15,888 nucleotides of DNA from Sulfidibacterium sp964456625 (GTDB lineage Bacteria; Bacteroidota; Bacteroidia; Bacteroidales; F082). A program made the position numbers and the translations under genes. Under the pieces are notes generated by a model. That model did no database searches. It saw nothing but the letters and a program-made list of their open reading frames with translations, and was not told the origin of the DNA. Positions 1 through 6,465 of the stretch are shown in pieces. The stretch is from contig CAYWBO010000060.1 of NCBI GenBank assembly GCA_964456625.1, forward strand, positions 1 through 15,888, in the 5' to 3' direction. The first letter of the stretch is position 1. Each line of letters opens with the position of its first letter.

Positions 1-665
1 TCGCTCAGGCTGCCGCCCTGGGCTCCCACACCGGGCACCAGCAGAAAATGATCGGGGATAAGGGAACGGACGTCTTTTAACGCTTCGGCCTTGGTGGCCC
101 CCACCACGTACATCAGTTGATCTTTAGTGCCCCAGGTTCTGGAAGTCGCGATCACTCTTTCAAAAAGCTTCTCCCCCTTCGCGTTCTCAAAATACTGGAA
201 ATCGGAAGCACTGGCATTGGAAGTCAGCGCCAGCAAAACTGCCCAACGGTCGTTATATTCCAGGAAAGGACTTACGGTATCTTTTCCCATGTAAGGCGAA
301 AGGGTTACGGCATCCACATCCAGTTCCTCAAAAAACGCCCGGGCATACATTCCCGACGTGTTTCCGATGTCGCCGCGCTTGGCGTCGGCGATGATGAACA
401 CCTCCCGGCTCCGGCTGCGGAGATAATGCAACGCTTTCTTCAGACTCTCCCATCCGGCAGTACCCTGTGCTTCGTAAAACGCCAGGTTCGGCTTATAGGC
501 CGCCGTATAAGGCAGCGTGGCGTCAATAATTTCTTTATTGAAAGCAAAACAGGGATCGGGATCCGCTTTCAGATGTTCCGGAATTTTCCTGATATCCGTA
601 TCCAGCCCCACACAAAGAAAGGACTTTTTTTTCCGGATCAGCTGAAAGAGTTGCTCATAATTCAT
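1..665 (-). CDS. pyrF: Orotidine 5'-phosphate decarboxylase, type 2 (3' end missing)
   Basis: Catalyses the last step of UMP synthesis, decarboxylation of OMP, in the cytoplasm. I translated the minus strand from the ATG at 665-663 and obtained an open frame of 221 codons to the window edge. It begins MNYEQLFQLIRKKK, then CVGLDTD (about residues 18-24) and the catalytic D-x-K-x-x-D signature ADAKRGD at residues 93-99, with Asp94, Lys96 and Asp99. Further on come TLSPYMG and a LVPGVGAQGG phosphate-loop segment close to the edge. The substrate-contact segment (YKPNLAFYE) and the overall order fit the longer subfamily 2 enzymes of about 270-280 residues, so roughly 50 C-terminal residues lie outside the window. 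The gene starts 23 bases after the prfA stop and is probably cotranscribed with it. No Shine-Dalgarno sequence is visible before the start. Confidence 0.95.
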   Translation of the reverse strand, partial: MNYEQLFQLIRKKKSFLCVGLDTDIRKIPEHLKADPDPCFAFNKEIIDATLPYTAAYKPNLAFYEAQGTAGWESLKKALHYLRSRSREVFIIADAKRGDIGNTSGMYARAFFEELDVDAVTLSPYMGKDTVSPFLEYNDRWAVLLALTSNASASDFQYFENAKGEKLFERVIATSRTWGTKDQLMYVVGATKAEALKDVRSLIPDHFLLVPGVGAQGGSLS

Positions 666-688
666 GACAAAGGTTATTTCGGAAACCG

Positions 689-1768
689 TTAATTTTCAAT
701 ATCTTCTTTCAGTCGCTCGGCGTTTTCGGCCATCTGCAACTTATCAATAATCTCCTGAATGTCGCCGTCGATGATGGGCTGCAGATTGTACAGCGTGAGG
801 TTGATCCGGTGGTCGGTAACCCTGCCCTGCGGCCAGTTGTAGGTTCTGATCTTGGCGGAACGGTCGCCGGTAGAGATCATGGTCTTGCGTTTGGAAGACA
901 TCTCATCCAGATACTTGTTGTATTCCCTTTCGTAGAGTCGTGTCCGCAATACCTTCATGGCCTTCGCCAGATTTTTGATCTGTGACTTCTCATCCTGGCA
1001 GGTGACCACAATCCCGGAAGGAATGTGTGTCAGCCGGATGGCAGAATAGGTGGTATTCACCGACTGTCCGCCCGGGCCTGAAGAGCAGTATGTGTCCTTA
1101 CGGATATCTTTATCGTTCAACTCGATATCAAACTCATCGGCCTCGGGAAGCACTACCACGGTAGCAGCGGAAGTATGGATCCTGCCCTGGGTTTCGGTTT
1201 TGGGAACCCGTTGTACCCGATGCACACCGGATTCAAATTTCAGGGTTCCGTAAGCCCCGTCTCCGGTAATGTTAAAAACAATTTCCTTAAAACCGCCGGC
1301 GGTCCCTTCGTTCAGATCCACCACATCGATCTTCCACCCTTTGGTTTCGCAATATTTCTGGTACATTCTGTACAGATCGCCGGCAAAAATCGACGCTTCG
1401 TCGCCGCCGGTACCGGCCCGGATTTCCATGACAGCATTTTTGGTATCCTGCGGGTCTTTGGGGATCAGCAACAGGCGTATCTCTTCTCCCAGTTCTTCTT
1501 CACGCTCCTGTAATGTGGTCAGCTCTTCACGGGCCATCTCACGAAATTCGGGATCCTTTTCCGTCTTCAGGATCTCCTTGGTGCTTTCAATATTTTCCAG
1601 CAGGTTTTTGTATTCCTTGTAAGCCTTTACAACAGGTTCCAGATCCTTGTAGTCCTTGTTGAGCTTCACAAAGTTCTTCATGTCCTTCATGGCTTCAGGA
1701 TCACTCATCTGCTCAGCAATCTCTTCCCAGCTGTTCTTAATGGCTTCCAGTTTGTCTAATATTTCCAC
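689..1768 (-). CDS. prfA: Peptide chain release factor 1 (GTG start)
   Basis: Recognises UAA and UAG in the ribosomal A site and triggers peptide release. The 359-residue length is normal for the family. The GGQ catalytic motif is at residues 233-235 within SGPGGQSVNT; Gln235 is the residue methylated by PrmC in known RF1 proteins. The stop-codon reading motif is PKT at 189-191, a PxT form that marks RF1 rather than RF2 (SPF). The N-terminal 100 residues are charged and helical, as expected for domain 1. The start is GTG at 1768-1766. An in-frame TAG lies only two codons upstream (1774-1772), and the next in-frame ATG is residue 21, so GTG is essentially forced. No good Shine-Dalgarno sequence precedes it. 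pyrF follows after 23 bases. A -7 promoter box lies about 20 bases upstream of the start. Confidence 0.97.
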   Translation of the reverse strand: MEILDKLEAIKNSWEEIAEQMSDPEAMKDMKNFVKLNKDYKDLEPVVKAYKEYKNLLENIESTKEILKTEKDPEFREMAREELTTLQEREEELGEEIRLLLIPKDPQDTKNAVMEIRAGTGGDEASIFAGDLYRMYQKYCETKGWKIDVVDLNEGTAGGFKEIVFNITGDGAYGTLKFESGVHRVQRVPKTETQGRIHTSAATVVVLPEADEFDIELNDKDIRKDTYCSSGPGGQSVNTTYSAIRLTHIPSGIVVTCQDEKSQIKNLAKAMKVLRTRLYEREYNKYLDEMSSKRKTMISTGDRSAKIRTYNWPQGRVTDHRINLTLYNLQPIIDGDIQEIIDKLQMAENAERLKEDIEN

Positions 1769-1787
1769 CTTCTATTTTTTTGGTTTG

Positions 1788-1795
1788 CAAAGATA
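1788..1795 (-). promoter_or_regulatory. prfA: Predicted -7 promoter element of prfA-pyrF
   Basis: The minus strand reads TATCTTTG, an exact match to the Bacteroidota TAnnTTTG -7 consensus. Transcription would begin about 6-8 bases further on, leaving a leader of only some 10-15 bases before the GTG start. I see no matching TTTG -33 box at the expected 19-21 base spacing, so the call rests on the -7 element and its position. Confidence 0.6.
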
Positions 1796-1831
1796 ATGAA
1801 TTACCTCGCAGTCAGGTGTAGGTGTAACGAG

Positions 1832-1959
1832 AAGAATAACATTTTTGTTCCCTGAAGAGAATTATTCTTATTCATTTATCCCGATGCACTGCGCGATCGG
1901 GATTCATTCGTCTTGCAAATTTCAATGCGTTTGACTTTTGAAATTTGAGTCTCATGAAT
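1832..1959. repeat. Cluster of consecutive inverted repeats in the prfA-lipoprotein gap
   Basis: Three perfect inverted repeats follow one another in this non-coding stretch. AAGAATAA (1832-1839) pairs with TTATTCTT (1862-1869). TCCCGAT (1879-1885) pairs with ATCGGGA (1896-1902) across a 10-base loop. CAAATTTCAA (1916-1925) pairs with TTGAAATTTG (1938-1947) across 12 bases. The CCCGAT hairpin is flanked by direct copies of ATTCATT at 1870-1876 and 1902-1908. A third copy sits at 1997-2003, and an inverted form, ATGAAT, at 1954-1959. None of the hairpins has a proper U-run on either side, so they are not obvious terminators. The rest of the 347-base gap holds the prfA promoter and the terminator of the next gene; I see no coding sequence in it. 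Confidence 0.6.
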
Positions 1960-2046
1960 AAACTGAAAGGAATGTTATTTAGGGTAATGATGTTTTATTC
2001 ATTCCTGCCGGAACGAAACGGGAGGATCAACCCATCGGGTAATGAC

Positions 2047-2081
2047 AAAAAAGGGTTCAGGTCCATTGTGGAGCTGAACCC
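2047..2081 (-). terminator. Rho-independent terminator of the lipoprotein gene
   Basis: Read on the minus strand, GGGTTCAG (2081-2074) pairs with CTGAACCC (2060-2053), and the stem continues inward with TCCA/TGGA after a single mismatch, closing on a 3-base loop. It is followed immediately by six T residues (2052-2047). It lies 34 bases past the stop of the minus-strand lipoprotein gene. A T-run on the plus side (2095-2101) is separated from the stem, so I call it for the minus strand only. Confidence 0.85.
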
Positions 2082-2101
2082 GGGATCATTACGATTTTTT
2101 T

Positions 2102-2117
2102 AGCTTTCAGGAAAGCT
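2102..2117. repeat. Near-perfect palindrome overlapping the lipoprotein stop codon
   Basis: AGCTTTC and GAAAGCT flank a central AG, giving a 16-base palindrome. On the minus strand it overlaps the TAG stop of the lipoprotein gene and is followed by seven A residues, so it is not a terminator by itself. It may add a second stem next to the stronger terminator downstream, or protect the mRNA end. Confidence 0.4.
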
Positions 2118-2553
2118 ATCGTTTCGGAGCTGCGGCATGGGAAACATAGACCGTATCATAAATATCCGGCGGTGTGGGCTGTTGCACATGAATCACAAAA
2201 GTGCCTGGGGTAGTCAGATGTAAACCCAGGGAATCTCCGTTCATATACTGCACGGCTGACGCACAATTTGTTTCATTATTTGTATACTTGCCAAGTACAG
2301 CTATATTAATCTGCTGATTGGTGACACCACCCACAAAGCGTGAAAACGAATAGCAAGTGCTGGGGCCGATGGTCCCGTAGAATTTTATATACTGCGCTGT
2401 TCCTGACACTATGGTATCAGGATATTGAATACTGTCAACCTGTATACCAAATTCCGTAAAAGTCGGTGCTGAAGAGCTGAGTTTACATCCACCTGTTAAA
2501 AGTAAGGTGCCAACGAAAGCACCGGCAATAAGACCAAATACTAGTTTCTTCAT
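2116..2553 (-). CDS. Small putative lipoprotein, unknown function
   Basis: I do not recognise a named family. The open frame extends up to 2649, but the ATG at 2553-2551 is the better start. It gives a 145-residue protein with a classic export signal: MKK, a hydrophobic stretch from about residue 4 to 20, then LTGGC with Cys23 as the likely lipidated residue. That lipobox is looser than the E. coli consensus. The added upstream residues would bury this signal. The mature part is rich in Thr, Ser, Tyr and Val, looks like an extracellular beta-sandwich, and contains the segments TIGPSTCYSFSRF and TPGTFVIHVQQP. Two or three extra cysteines (in TCYSF and TNCAS) could form a disulfide. The gene follows kup on the same strand after 139 bases and ends at a clear terminator. 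Membrane anchoring is inferred from the signal only. Confidence 0.75.
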   Translation of the reverse strand: MKKLVFGLIAGAFVGTLLLTGGCKLSSSAPTFTEFGIQVDSIQYPDTIVSGTAQYIKFYGTIGPSTCYSFSRFVGGVTNQQINIAVLGKYTNNETNCASAVQYMNGDSLGLHLTTPGTFVIHVQQPTPPDIYDTVYVSHAAAPKR

Positions 2554-2692
2554 GAGTAAAAGATTTATTTTAATTATTGATTGAGAATTTTGTACCAATG
2601 AAAAACTGCAAAATTCGTACCATAAATGAATCGAAATACACCATAACAATCTGCAGCCGGATTAAGGCCGGACAATAATGGCCGGTGGTTTC

Positions 2693-4618
2693 TCAGAGCT
2701 CGAACTGATGCCCGACTTCAATTACCTGATTGGGTGGAATACCGAAATAAGTACTGGCATCTCTGGAGTTCTTGGACAGGAACAGGAACAGGTTAGTACG
2801 CCATTTCGCCATTTTCGGATGATCGCTCATAAGTAATTTTTCACGTCCCAGAAAGAAACTGGTGGTTTCCATGTCGATTTCTATGCCCTTCTCCCGTGCC
2901 AGCGAAAGCACAGTGTCGATTTTAGGGGTTTCCATGAAGCCGTGTCTTACATTGACGATATGAAAACCGCTCATCACCTTTTCCACTTCCACCTTTTCAA
3001 AGTTCGGCACCCTGGGCACATCTTCTGTCTGGAAGTGCAGCAGGATAATCTCGGAATGGACAATTTTGTTATGCGTCAGGTTCTGGATCATGGCCTGTGG
3101 GATCCTGTTGGGGTTGCCTGTAAGGTAAATGGCAGTACCCGGCACTTTCTGAGGCGGGTTCTCAGTCAGCATTTTCTGGAAAGAGTTTATGGTTGGCGAC
3201 AGGTCCATAATCTGGTTCCCCAGGATCCGTCTTCCCTCTTTCCACGTCAGCATGATGGTAAATACGATGCCTGCAATGAACAGCGGGAACCATGCACCAT
3301 GGAAAAGTTTTGTGATGTTGGCCATGAAGAACGGGATGTCTATCAGGATAAAGATTCCTGCAAGGCTTCCTGCCAGCAACTTACTCCAATGCCATCTCTG
3401 CCGTGCCACCACATAGAAAATGGTATCGGTGATCAGCATGGTGGCAGTCACAGCCACACCGTAAGCAGCTGCCAGCTGGCTGGAGGAACGGAATCCCAGC
3501 ACCAGTGCAATGGTACATACTGCCAGCAACCAGTTCACCGGAGCAATATATATCTGTCCGATTTGTGTTGCAGAAGTATGTGAGACTTTTAACCGCGGGA
3601 AATATCCAAACTGAATGGCCTGCTGTGTCAGCGAGAAAGCACCCGTGATTACCGCCTGGGAAGCGATGATGGTAGCCATGGTAGCGAGGATCACCAGCGG
3701 GATGAGACCCCAGTCAGGCACAAGGCCGTAAAAGGGATGGAATGAAAGTTCGGGATGCATCAGCAGCAACGATCCCTGACCTAAATAATTCAATATCAAT
3801 GCCGGGAAGACCAGCGCCAGCCAGGTGATACGAATGGGCTTCTTGCCGAAGTGTCCCATATCTGCATACAGCGCTTCAGCCCCGGTGACAGCCAGGAATA
3901 CGGCACCCAGAACGATCAACCCGTGCCCTTTGTTCACAATCAGAAAATTGATGGCATGCCAGGGTAAAATAGCATAAAGGATCTGTGGATCCTTGGAGAT
4001 CTGAGAGATCCCCAGGATGGCCAGCACGGCAAACCAGATGAAAATGATTGGCCCGAAAAGCCCCCCCACGCTGGCCGTGCCCCGTCTTTGTATCATAAAC
4101 AACCCCGCCAGGATTCCGACAGTAATAGGAACAACAAACGGCGTGAAAACCGGCGTGACAATTTTCAGGCCTTCAATGGCACTCAGCACGGAAATCGACG
4201 GCGTGATCATCCCGTCTCCATACAAAAGGCAGGCACCGAAAACACCGATGGCCACCAGGCTGAGACCCTTGCTTTTTTTGAAACTGGTCTTCTTCACCAG
4301 AGTCGCCAGCACCAGCACGCCGCCTTCCCCCTTGTTATCGGCTCTGAGTACAAATGTCAGATACTTGATGGTCACAATCATTACCAACGACCAGAACATC
4401 AGCGACAAAACACCCAGAATATTTTCCTGCGATACCGGAATGGCATAATCGCCATGAAAACATTCACGAATAGCATATAAGGGGCTGGTACCGATATCAC
4501 CGAATACAACTCCTAATGCCGCCATCGACAGCATGGCAAGGCCTTTTGTGCTTTCCTTTTTTTTGGAAACATCCTCCGGCTTCAAAGCGCCATTATTGCT
4601 TCCTTTTAAGAAATCCAT
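2693..4618 (-). CDS. kup: Kup-family low-affinity potassium uptake protein
   Basis: Proton-coupled potassium importer of the inner membrane (KUP/HAK/KT family). The protein has 641 residues from the ATG at 4618-4616, close to the usual 620-650. The family signature GDIGTSPLYA lies at residues 40-49 in the first membrane segment. Other hallmarks are GDGMITPSISVLSAIEG (about 134-150) and TGAEALYADMGHFGKKPI (245-262). About 12 hydrophobic segments run to residue 459, followed by a cytoplasmic tail ending in FGIPPNQVIEVGHQFEL, the typical Kup terminus. An in-frame TTG at 4636 would add six residues. I prefer the ATG because an AAAGGA stretch sits just before it and homologues begin near here. The gene is transcribed away from the MFS gene and has a predicted leader of about 170 bases. 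Potassium homeostasis is the likely role; a link to its neighbours is not evident. Confidence 0.95.
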   Translation of the reverse strand: MDFLKGSNNGALKPEDVSKKKESTKGLAMLSMAALGVVFGDIGTSPLYAIRECFHGDYAIPVSQENILGVLSLMFWSLVMIVTIKYLTFVLRADNKGEGGVLVLATLVKKTSFKKSKGLSLVAIGVFGACLLYGDGMITPSISVLSAIEGLKIVTPVFTPFVVPITVGILAGLFMIQRRGTASVGGLFGPIIFIWFAVLAILGISQISKDPQILYAILPWHAINFLIVNKGHGLIVLGAVFLAVTGAEALYADMGHFGKKPIRITWLALVFPALILNYLGQGSLLLMHPELSFHPFYGLVPDWGLIPLVILATMATIIASQAVITGAFSLTQQAIQFGYFPRLKVSHTSATQIGQIYIAPVNWLLAVCTIALVLGFRSSSQLAAAYGVAVTATMLITDTIFYVVARQRWHWSKLLAGSLAGIFILIDIPFFMANITKLFHGAWFPLFIAGIVFTIMLTWKEGRRILGNQIMDLSPTINSFQKMLTENPPQKVPGTAIYLTGNPNRIPQAMIQNLTHNKIVHSEIILLHFQTEDVPRVPNFEKVEVEKVMSGFHIVNVRHGFMETPKIDTVLSLAREKGIEIDMETTSFFLGREKLLMSDHPKMAKWRTNLFLFLSKNSRDASTYFGIPPNQVIEVGHQFEL

Positions 4619-4795
4619 TTTTCCTTTTTTTAACAACTTTTTGATTGATAACTATAACTTGATTGCAAGCTATTGCTGTGGAGGTAGGGCTGTATTTCAG
4701 GTCCACTGAAAAGTCTGAGAAACTTCCTTGTTCTAACGAAAAACCATAATTGTGATTGCCTAAGCTGTACAAAATAGTTCGTTTTTTTCAGGCGG
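4619..4795 (-). promoter_or_regulatory. kup: Long 5' leader of kup
   Basis: If transcription starts just after the -7 box at 4803-4796, the kup mRNA carries roughly 170 untranslated bases. This stretch has no credible gene. It contains one small hairpin, TTTCAG (4695-4700) with CTGAAA (4706-4711), and is A/T rich near the start codon. I looked for the c-di-AMP (ydaO) riboswitch that controls potassium uptake genes in other bacteria and did not recognise its conserved core. The leader may still be regulatory. Confidence 0.4.
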
Positions 4796-4803
4796 CAAAA
4801 GTA
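4796..4803 (-). promoter_or_regulatory. kup: Predicted -7 promoter element of kup
   Basis: The minus strand reads TACTTTTG, an exact TAnnTTTG match, preceded by a T-rich stretch. No convincing TTTG -33 box lies at the usual distance. The element is the only perfect match in the 423-base divergent region and points towards kup. Confidence 0.6.
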
Positions 4804-4915
4804 CAAAAAAATTGAAACAGGGGTCATTTTCTTAAAAAATGTTAACGCGGCATATAAACCTCTGAAAACGAATATTACAACGGCCAAACCTGACCAAAAA
4901 ACACCGCTGTTTTCT

Positions 4916-4958
4916 ACGATTCCGTCGCTAAAACGGGCTCCCGTAGCGGTCGAATCGT
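4916..4958. repeat. Imperfect 43-base hairpin in the kup/MFS divergent region
   Basis: ACGATTC (4916-4922) pairs with GAATCGT (4952-4958). Inside it CGCT (4926-4929) pairs with AGCG (4945-4948), and ACGGG with CCCGT around 4933-4944. A three-base mismatch and an AAA bulge interrupt the stem. No U-run follows on either strand. It lies upstream of the predicted kup promoter and also upstream of the MFS gene, so it could be an operator, a leader structure or the remnant of a repeat. Confidence 0.45.
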
Positions 4959-5012
4959 GTCCGGCAGCTTTTCAAAAATTTTTGATACTGATACAAAATC
5001 AAATTATTTTTT

Positions 5013-5020
5013 CATATTTG
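5013..5020 (+). promoter_or_regulatory. Possible -7 promoter element of the MFS gene
   Basis: CATATTTG differs from TAnnTTTG at one position and lies 21 bases before the ATG. A TTTG at 4981-4984 is too far upstream to serve as a standard -33 box. This is a weak call supported mainly by position. Confidence 0.35.
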
Positions 5021-5041
5021 TGATTAATAATTTTTCACAAT

Positions 5042-6346
5042 ATGGCAAATTCCACTTACAAAGTTTACGGATATCGCTGGATTATCCTGATTACCTTCAT
5101 GGTCATCTCGTTTGTCATTCAGTTGCAATGGCTCGCTCATGCTGCTGTGGCGCGGCCCGCAGATGTGTTTTACAAAGGACAGTTCAATCCGGGCTCCTTT
5201 TTTAATATCGACTTCCTGGCCATGGTATACATGCTGGTGTACATCATCATCAGCATACCGGCTTCTTATATAATCGACACCTATGGCATCCGTGTCGGTA
5301 TCGGGATCGGAGCCGTGATCGCCGGAATCTCCGGATTGGTGAAAGGTTTTTACGCCACGAATTTTATGGTGATCCTCTGGGCCCAGGTGGGATTATCCAT
5401 CGCACAGCCTTTTATCCTGAATGCCGTGACGGCTGTGACCGTACGATGGTTTCCCCTGCGGGAAAGAGGGTTGGCGGCAGGCCTGGCAATCCTGGCACAG
5501 TACCTCGGCATCATTGCGGCCATGCTCATCACCCCGCTGCTTATCGGTGTCGATCCGACCAAACCGGGCTACGGCCACGGTTTCCCGCACATGTTGATGT
5601 TATACGGCTGGCTGACTTTCGGCGCTGCTGTCCTGACATTGTTCCTCTTAAAAGAAAAACCGCCTACGGCTCCGGCCGCCGACGACCTGAAAAGGGATGA
5701 CTTTTTCAAAGGTCTGAAAGACATTCTGCAACAGAAAGACATGCTGCTGACCATCATGGTCTTCCTGATCGGGCTGGGGATCTTTAATGCCATCAGCTCC
5801 ATGACGGATTCCATTTCCGCCAACCTGGGGGTAAAAGACTCCGACGGACTTATCGGAGGGATGATGCTCATCGGGGGCATTATCGGAGCGGTCATCATTC
5901 CGGCACTTTCTGATAAATTCAGGATGCGGAAGCGCTTTCTGGTCATCTGTACTGCCGGTGCCCTGCCCGGCGTGCTGGGCCTGACGTTCACGAAATTCTT
6001 TTTCCATAATCCCGCCACTGCCTATGATATGGCCCTGGCGGCTTCTTTCATCCTGGGATTCTTTATCCTGAGCGCCGGGCCCGTGGGATTTCAGTATGCC
6101 GCAGAAATTTCCTACCCGGCCCCGGAGTCCATCTCGCAGGGATTGCTGTTATGGGTCGGACAGATCTCAGGGATGCTTTTCGTGGCCGGCATGAGCATGC
6201 GGCACAACCATTACATCCATGCCTGGATGATCTCTTTCAGCCTGCTGATGTTCGTGGTGGTGGGGCTGGTGCTCCTCACCAGGGAATCGCCCATGATCAT
6301 CACTGAGAAAGACAAGATCAAGATGGGTGAAGTAACAAAAGATTAA
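5042..6346 (+). CDS. MFS transporter, FLVCR-like
   Basis: A 434-residue inner-membrane transporter of the major facilitator superfamily with about 12 hydrophobic segments. The N-terminal half resembles the FLVCR/DIRC2 branch. YRWIILITFMVISFVIQLQW is followed by a segment (FLAMVYMLVY) that matches the family's WLSMCYMLTY region. Next comes PASYIIDTYGIRVGIGIGAVIAG, the MFS loop 2-3 (D-x-x-G-x-R), and then VKGF, IAQPFILNAVT and RWFPLRERGLAAGL. A cytoplasmic loop (about residues 203-225, rich in charged residues) links the two halves. Eukaryotic FLVCR proteins move choline, ethanolamine or haem; the substrate of bacterial relatives is generally unknown, so none is assigned. The start ATG is preceded by the A/T-rich leader typical of this phylum. 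The gene is transcribed divergently from kup and stands 119 bases before the patatin gene, which has its own likely promoter. Confidence 0.8.
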   Translation: MANSTYKVYGYRWIILITFMVISFVIQLQWLAHAAVARPADVFYKGQFNPGSFFNIDFLAMVYMLVYIIISIPASYIIDTYGIRVGIGIGAVIAGISGLVKGFYATNFMVILWAQVGLSIAQPFILNAVTAVTVRWFPLRERGLAAGLAILAQYLGIIAAMLITPLLIGVDPTKPGYGHGFPHMLMLYGWLTFGAAVLTLFLLKEKPPTAPAADDLKRDDFFKGLKDILQQKDMLLTIMVFLIGLGIFNAISSMTDSISANLGVKDSDGLIGGMMLIGGIIGAVIIPALSDKFRMRKRFLVICTAGALPGVLGLTFTKFFFHNPATAYDMALAASFILGFFILSAGPVGFQYAAEISYPAPESISQGLLLWVGQISGMLFVAGMSMRHNHYIHAWMISFSLLMFVVVGLVLLTRESPMIITEKDKIKMGEVTKD

Positions 6347-6353
6347 GGACTTT

Positions 6354-6387
6354 TTTGACTTCGGAGCGGAAACTTTTCATTATTTTG
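6354..6387 (+). promoter_or_regulatory. Predicted promoter of the patatin gene
   Basis: TTTG at 6354-6357 and TTATTTTG at 6380-6387 (one mismatch to TAnnTTTG) are separated by 22 bases, close to the phylum's usual -33/-7 arrangement. The start codon follows about 80 bases later. No terminator is evident between the MFS gene and this site, so readthrough is possible. Confidence 0.45.
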
Positions 6388-6465
6388 CATAGAAAAAAAC
6401 TGGGCTGCGTTTAATTAAAATCGCTGCCCGAATAATGGTTTTTCCCTTTAAGAACTGGCCCTTTT

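Noticed and set aside
117..692. 191-codon plus-strand frame opposite pyrF
   Set aside because: The opposite strand encodes OMP decarboxylase with complete active-site motifs; this frame is a shadow.
2554..2649. Upstream start at 2649 for the lipoprotein
   Set aside because: The extra 32 residues precede a complete lipoprotein signal sequence that begins at the ATG at 2553.
2942..3583. 213-codon plus-strand frame opposite kup
   Set aside because: Its product is His/Cys/Gln-rich without a family match and lies wholly inside a clear Kup gene.
4619..4636. TTG at 4636 as the kup start
   Set aside because: The ATG at 4618 has an AAAGGA stretch just before it and gives a family-like N-terminus; the TTG would only add six Lys/Gly-rich residues.
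4619..4795. c-di-AMP (ydaO) riboswitch in the kup leader
   Set aside because: I could not find the conserved core sequence or the multi-helix layout; only one small 6-pair hairpin is evident.
4630..4887. 85-codon minus-strand open frame between kup and the MFS gene
   Set aside because: It runs through the predicted kup -7 box, lacks a ribosome binding context and a recognisable domain, and overlaps the kup start region.
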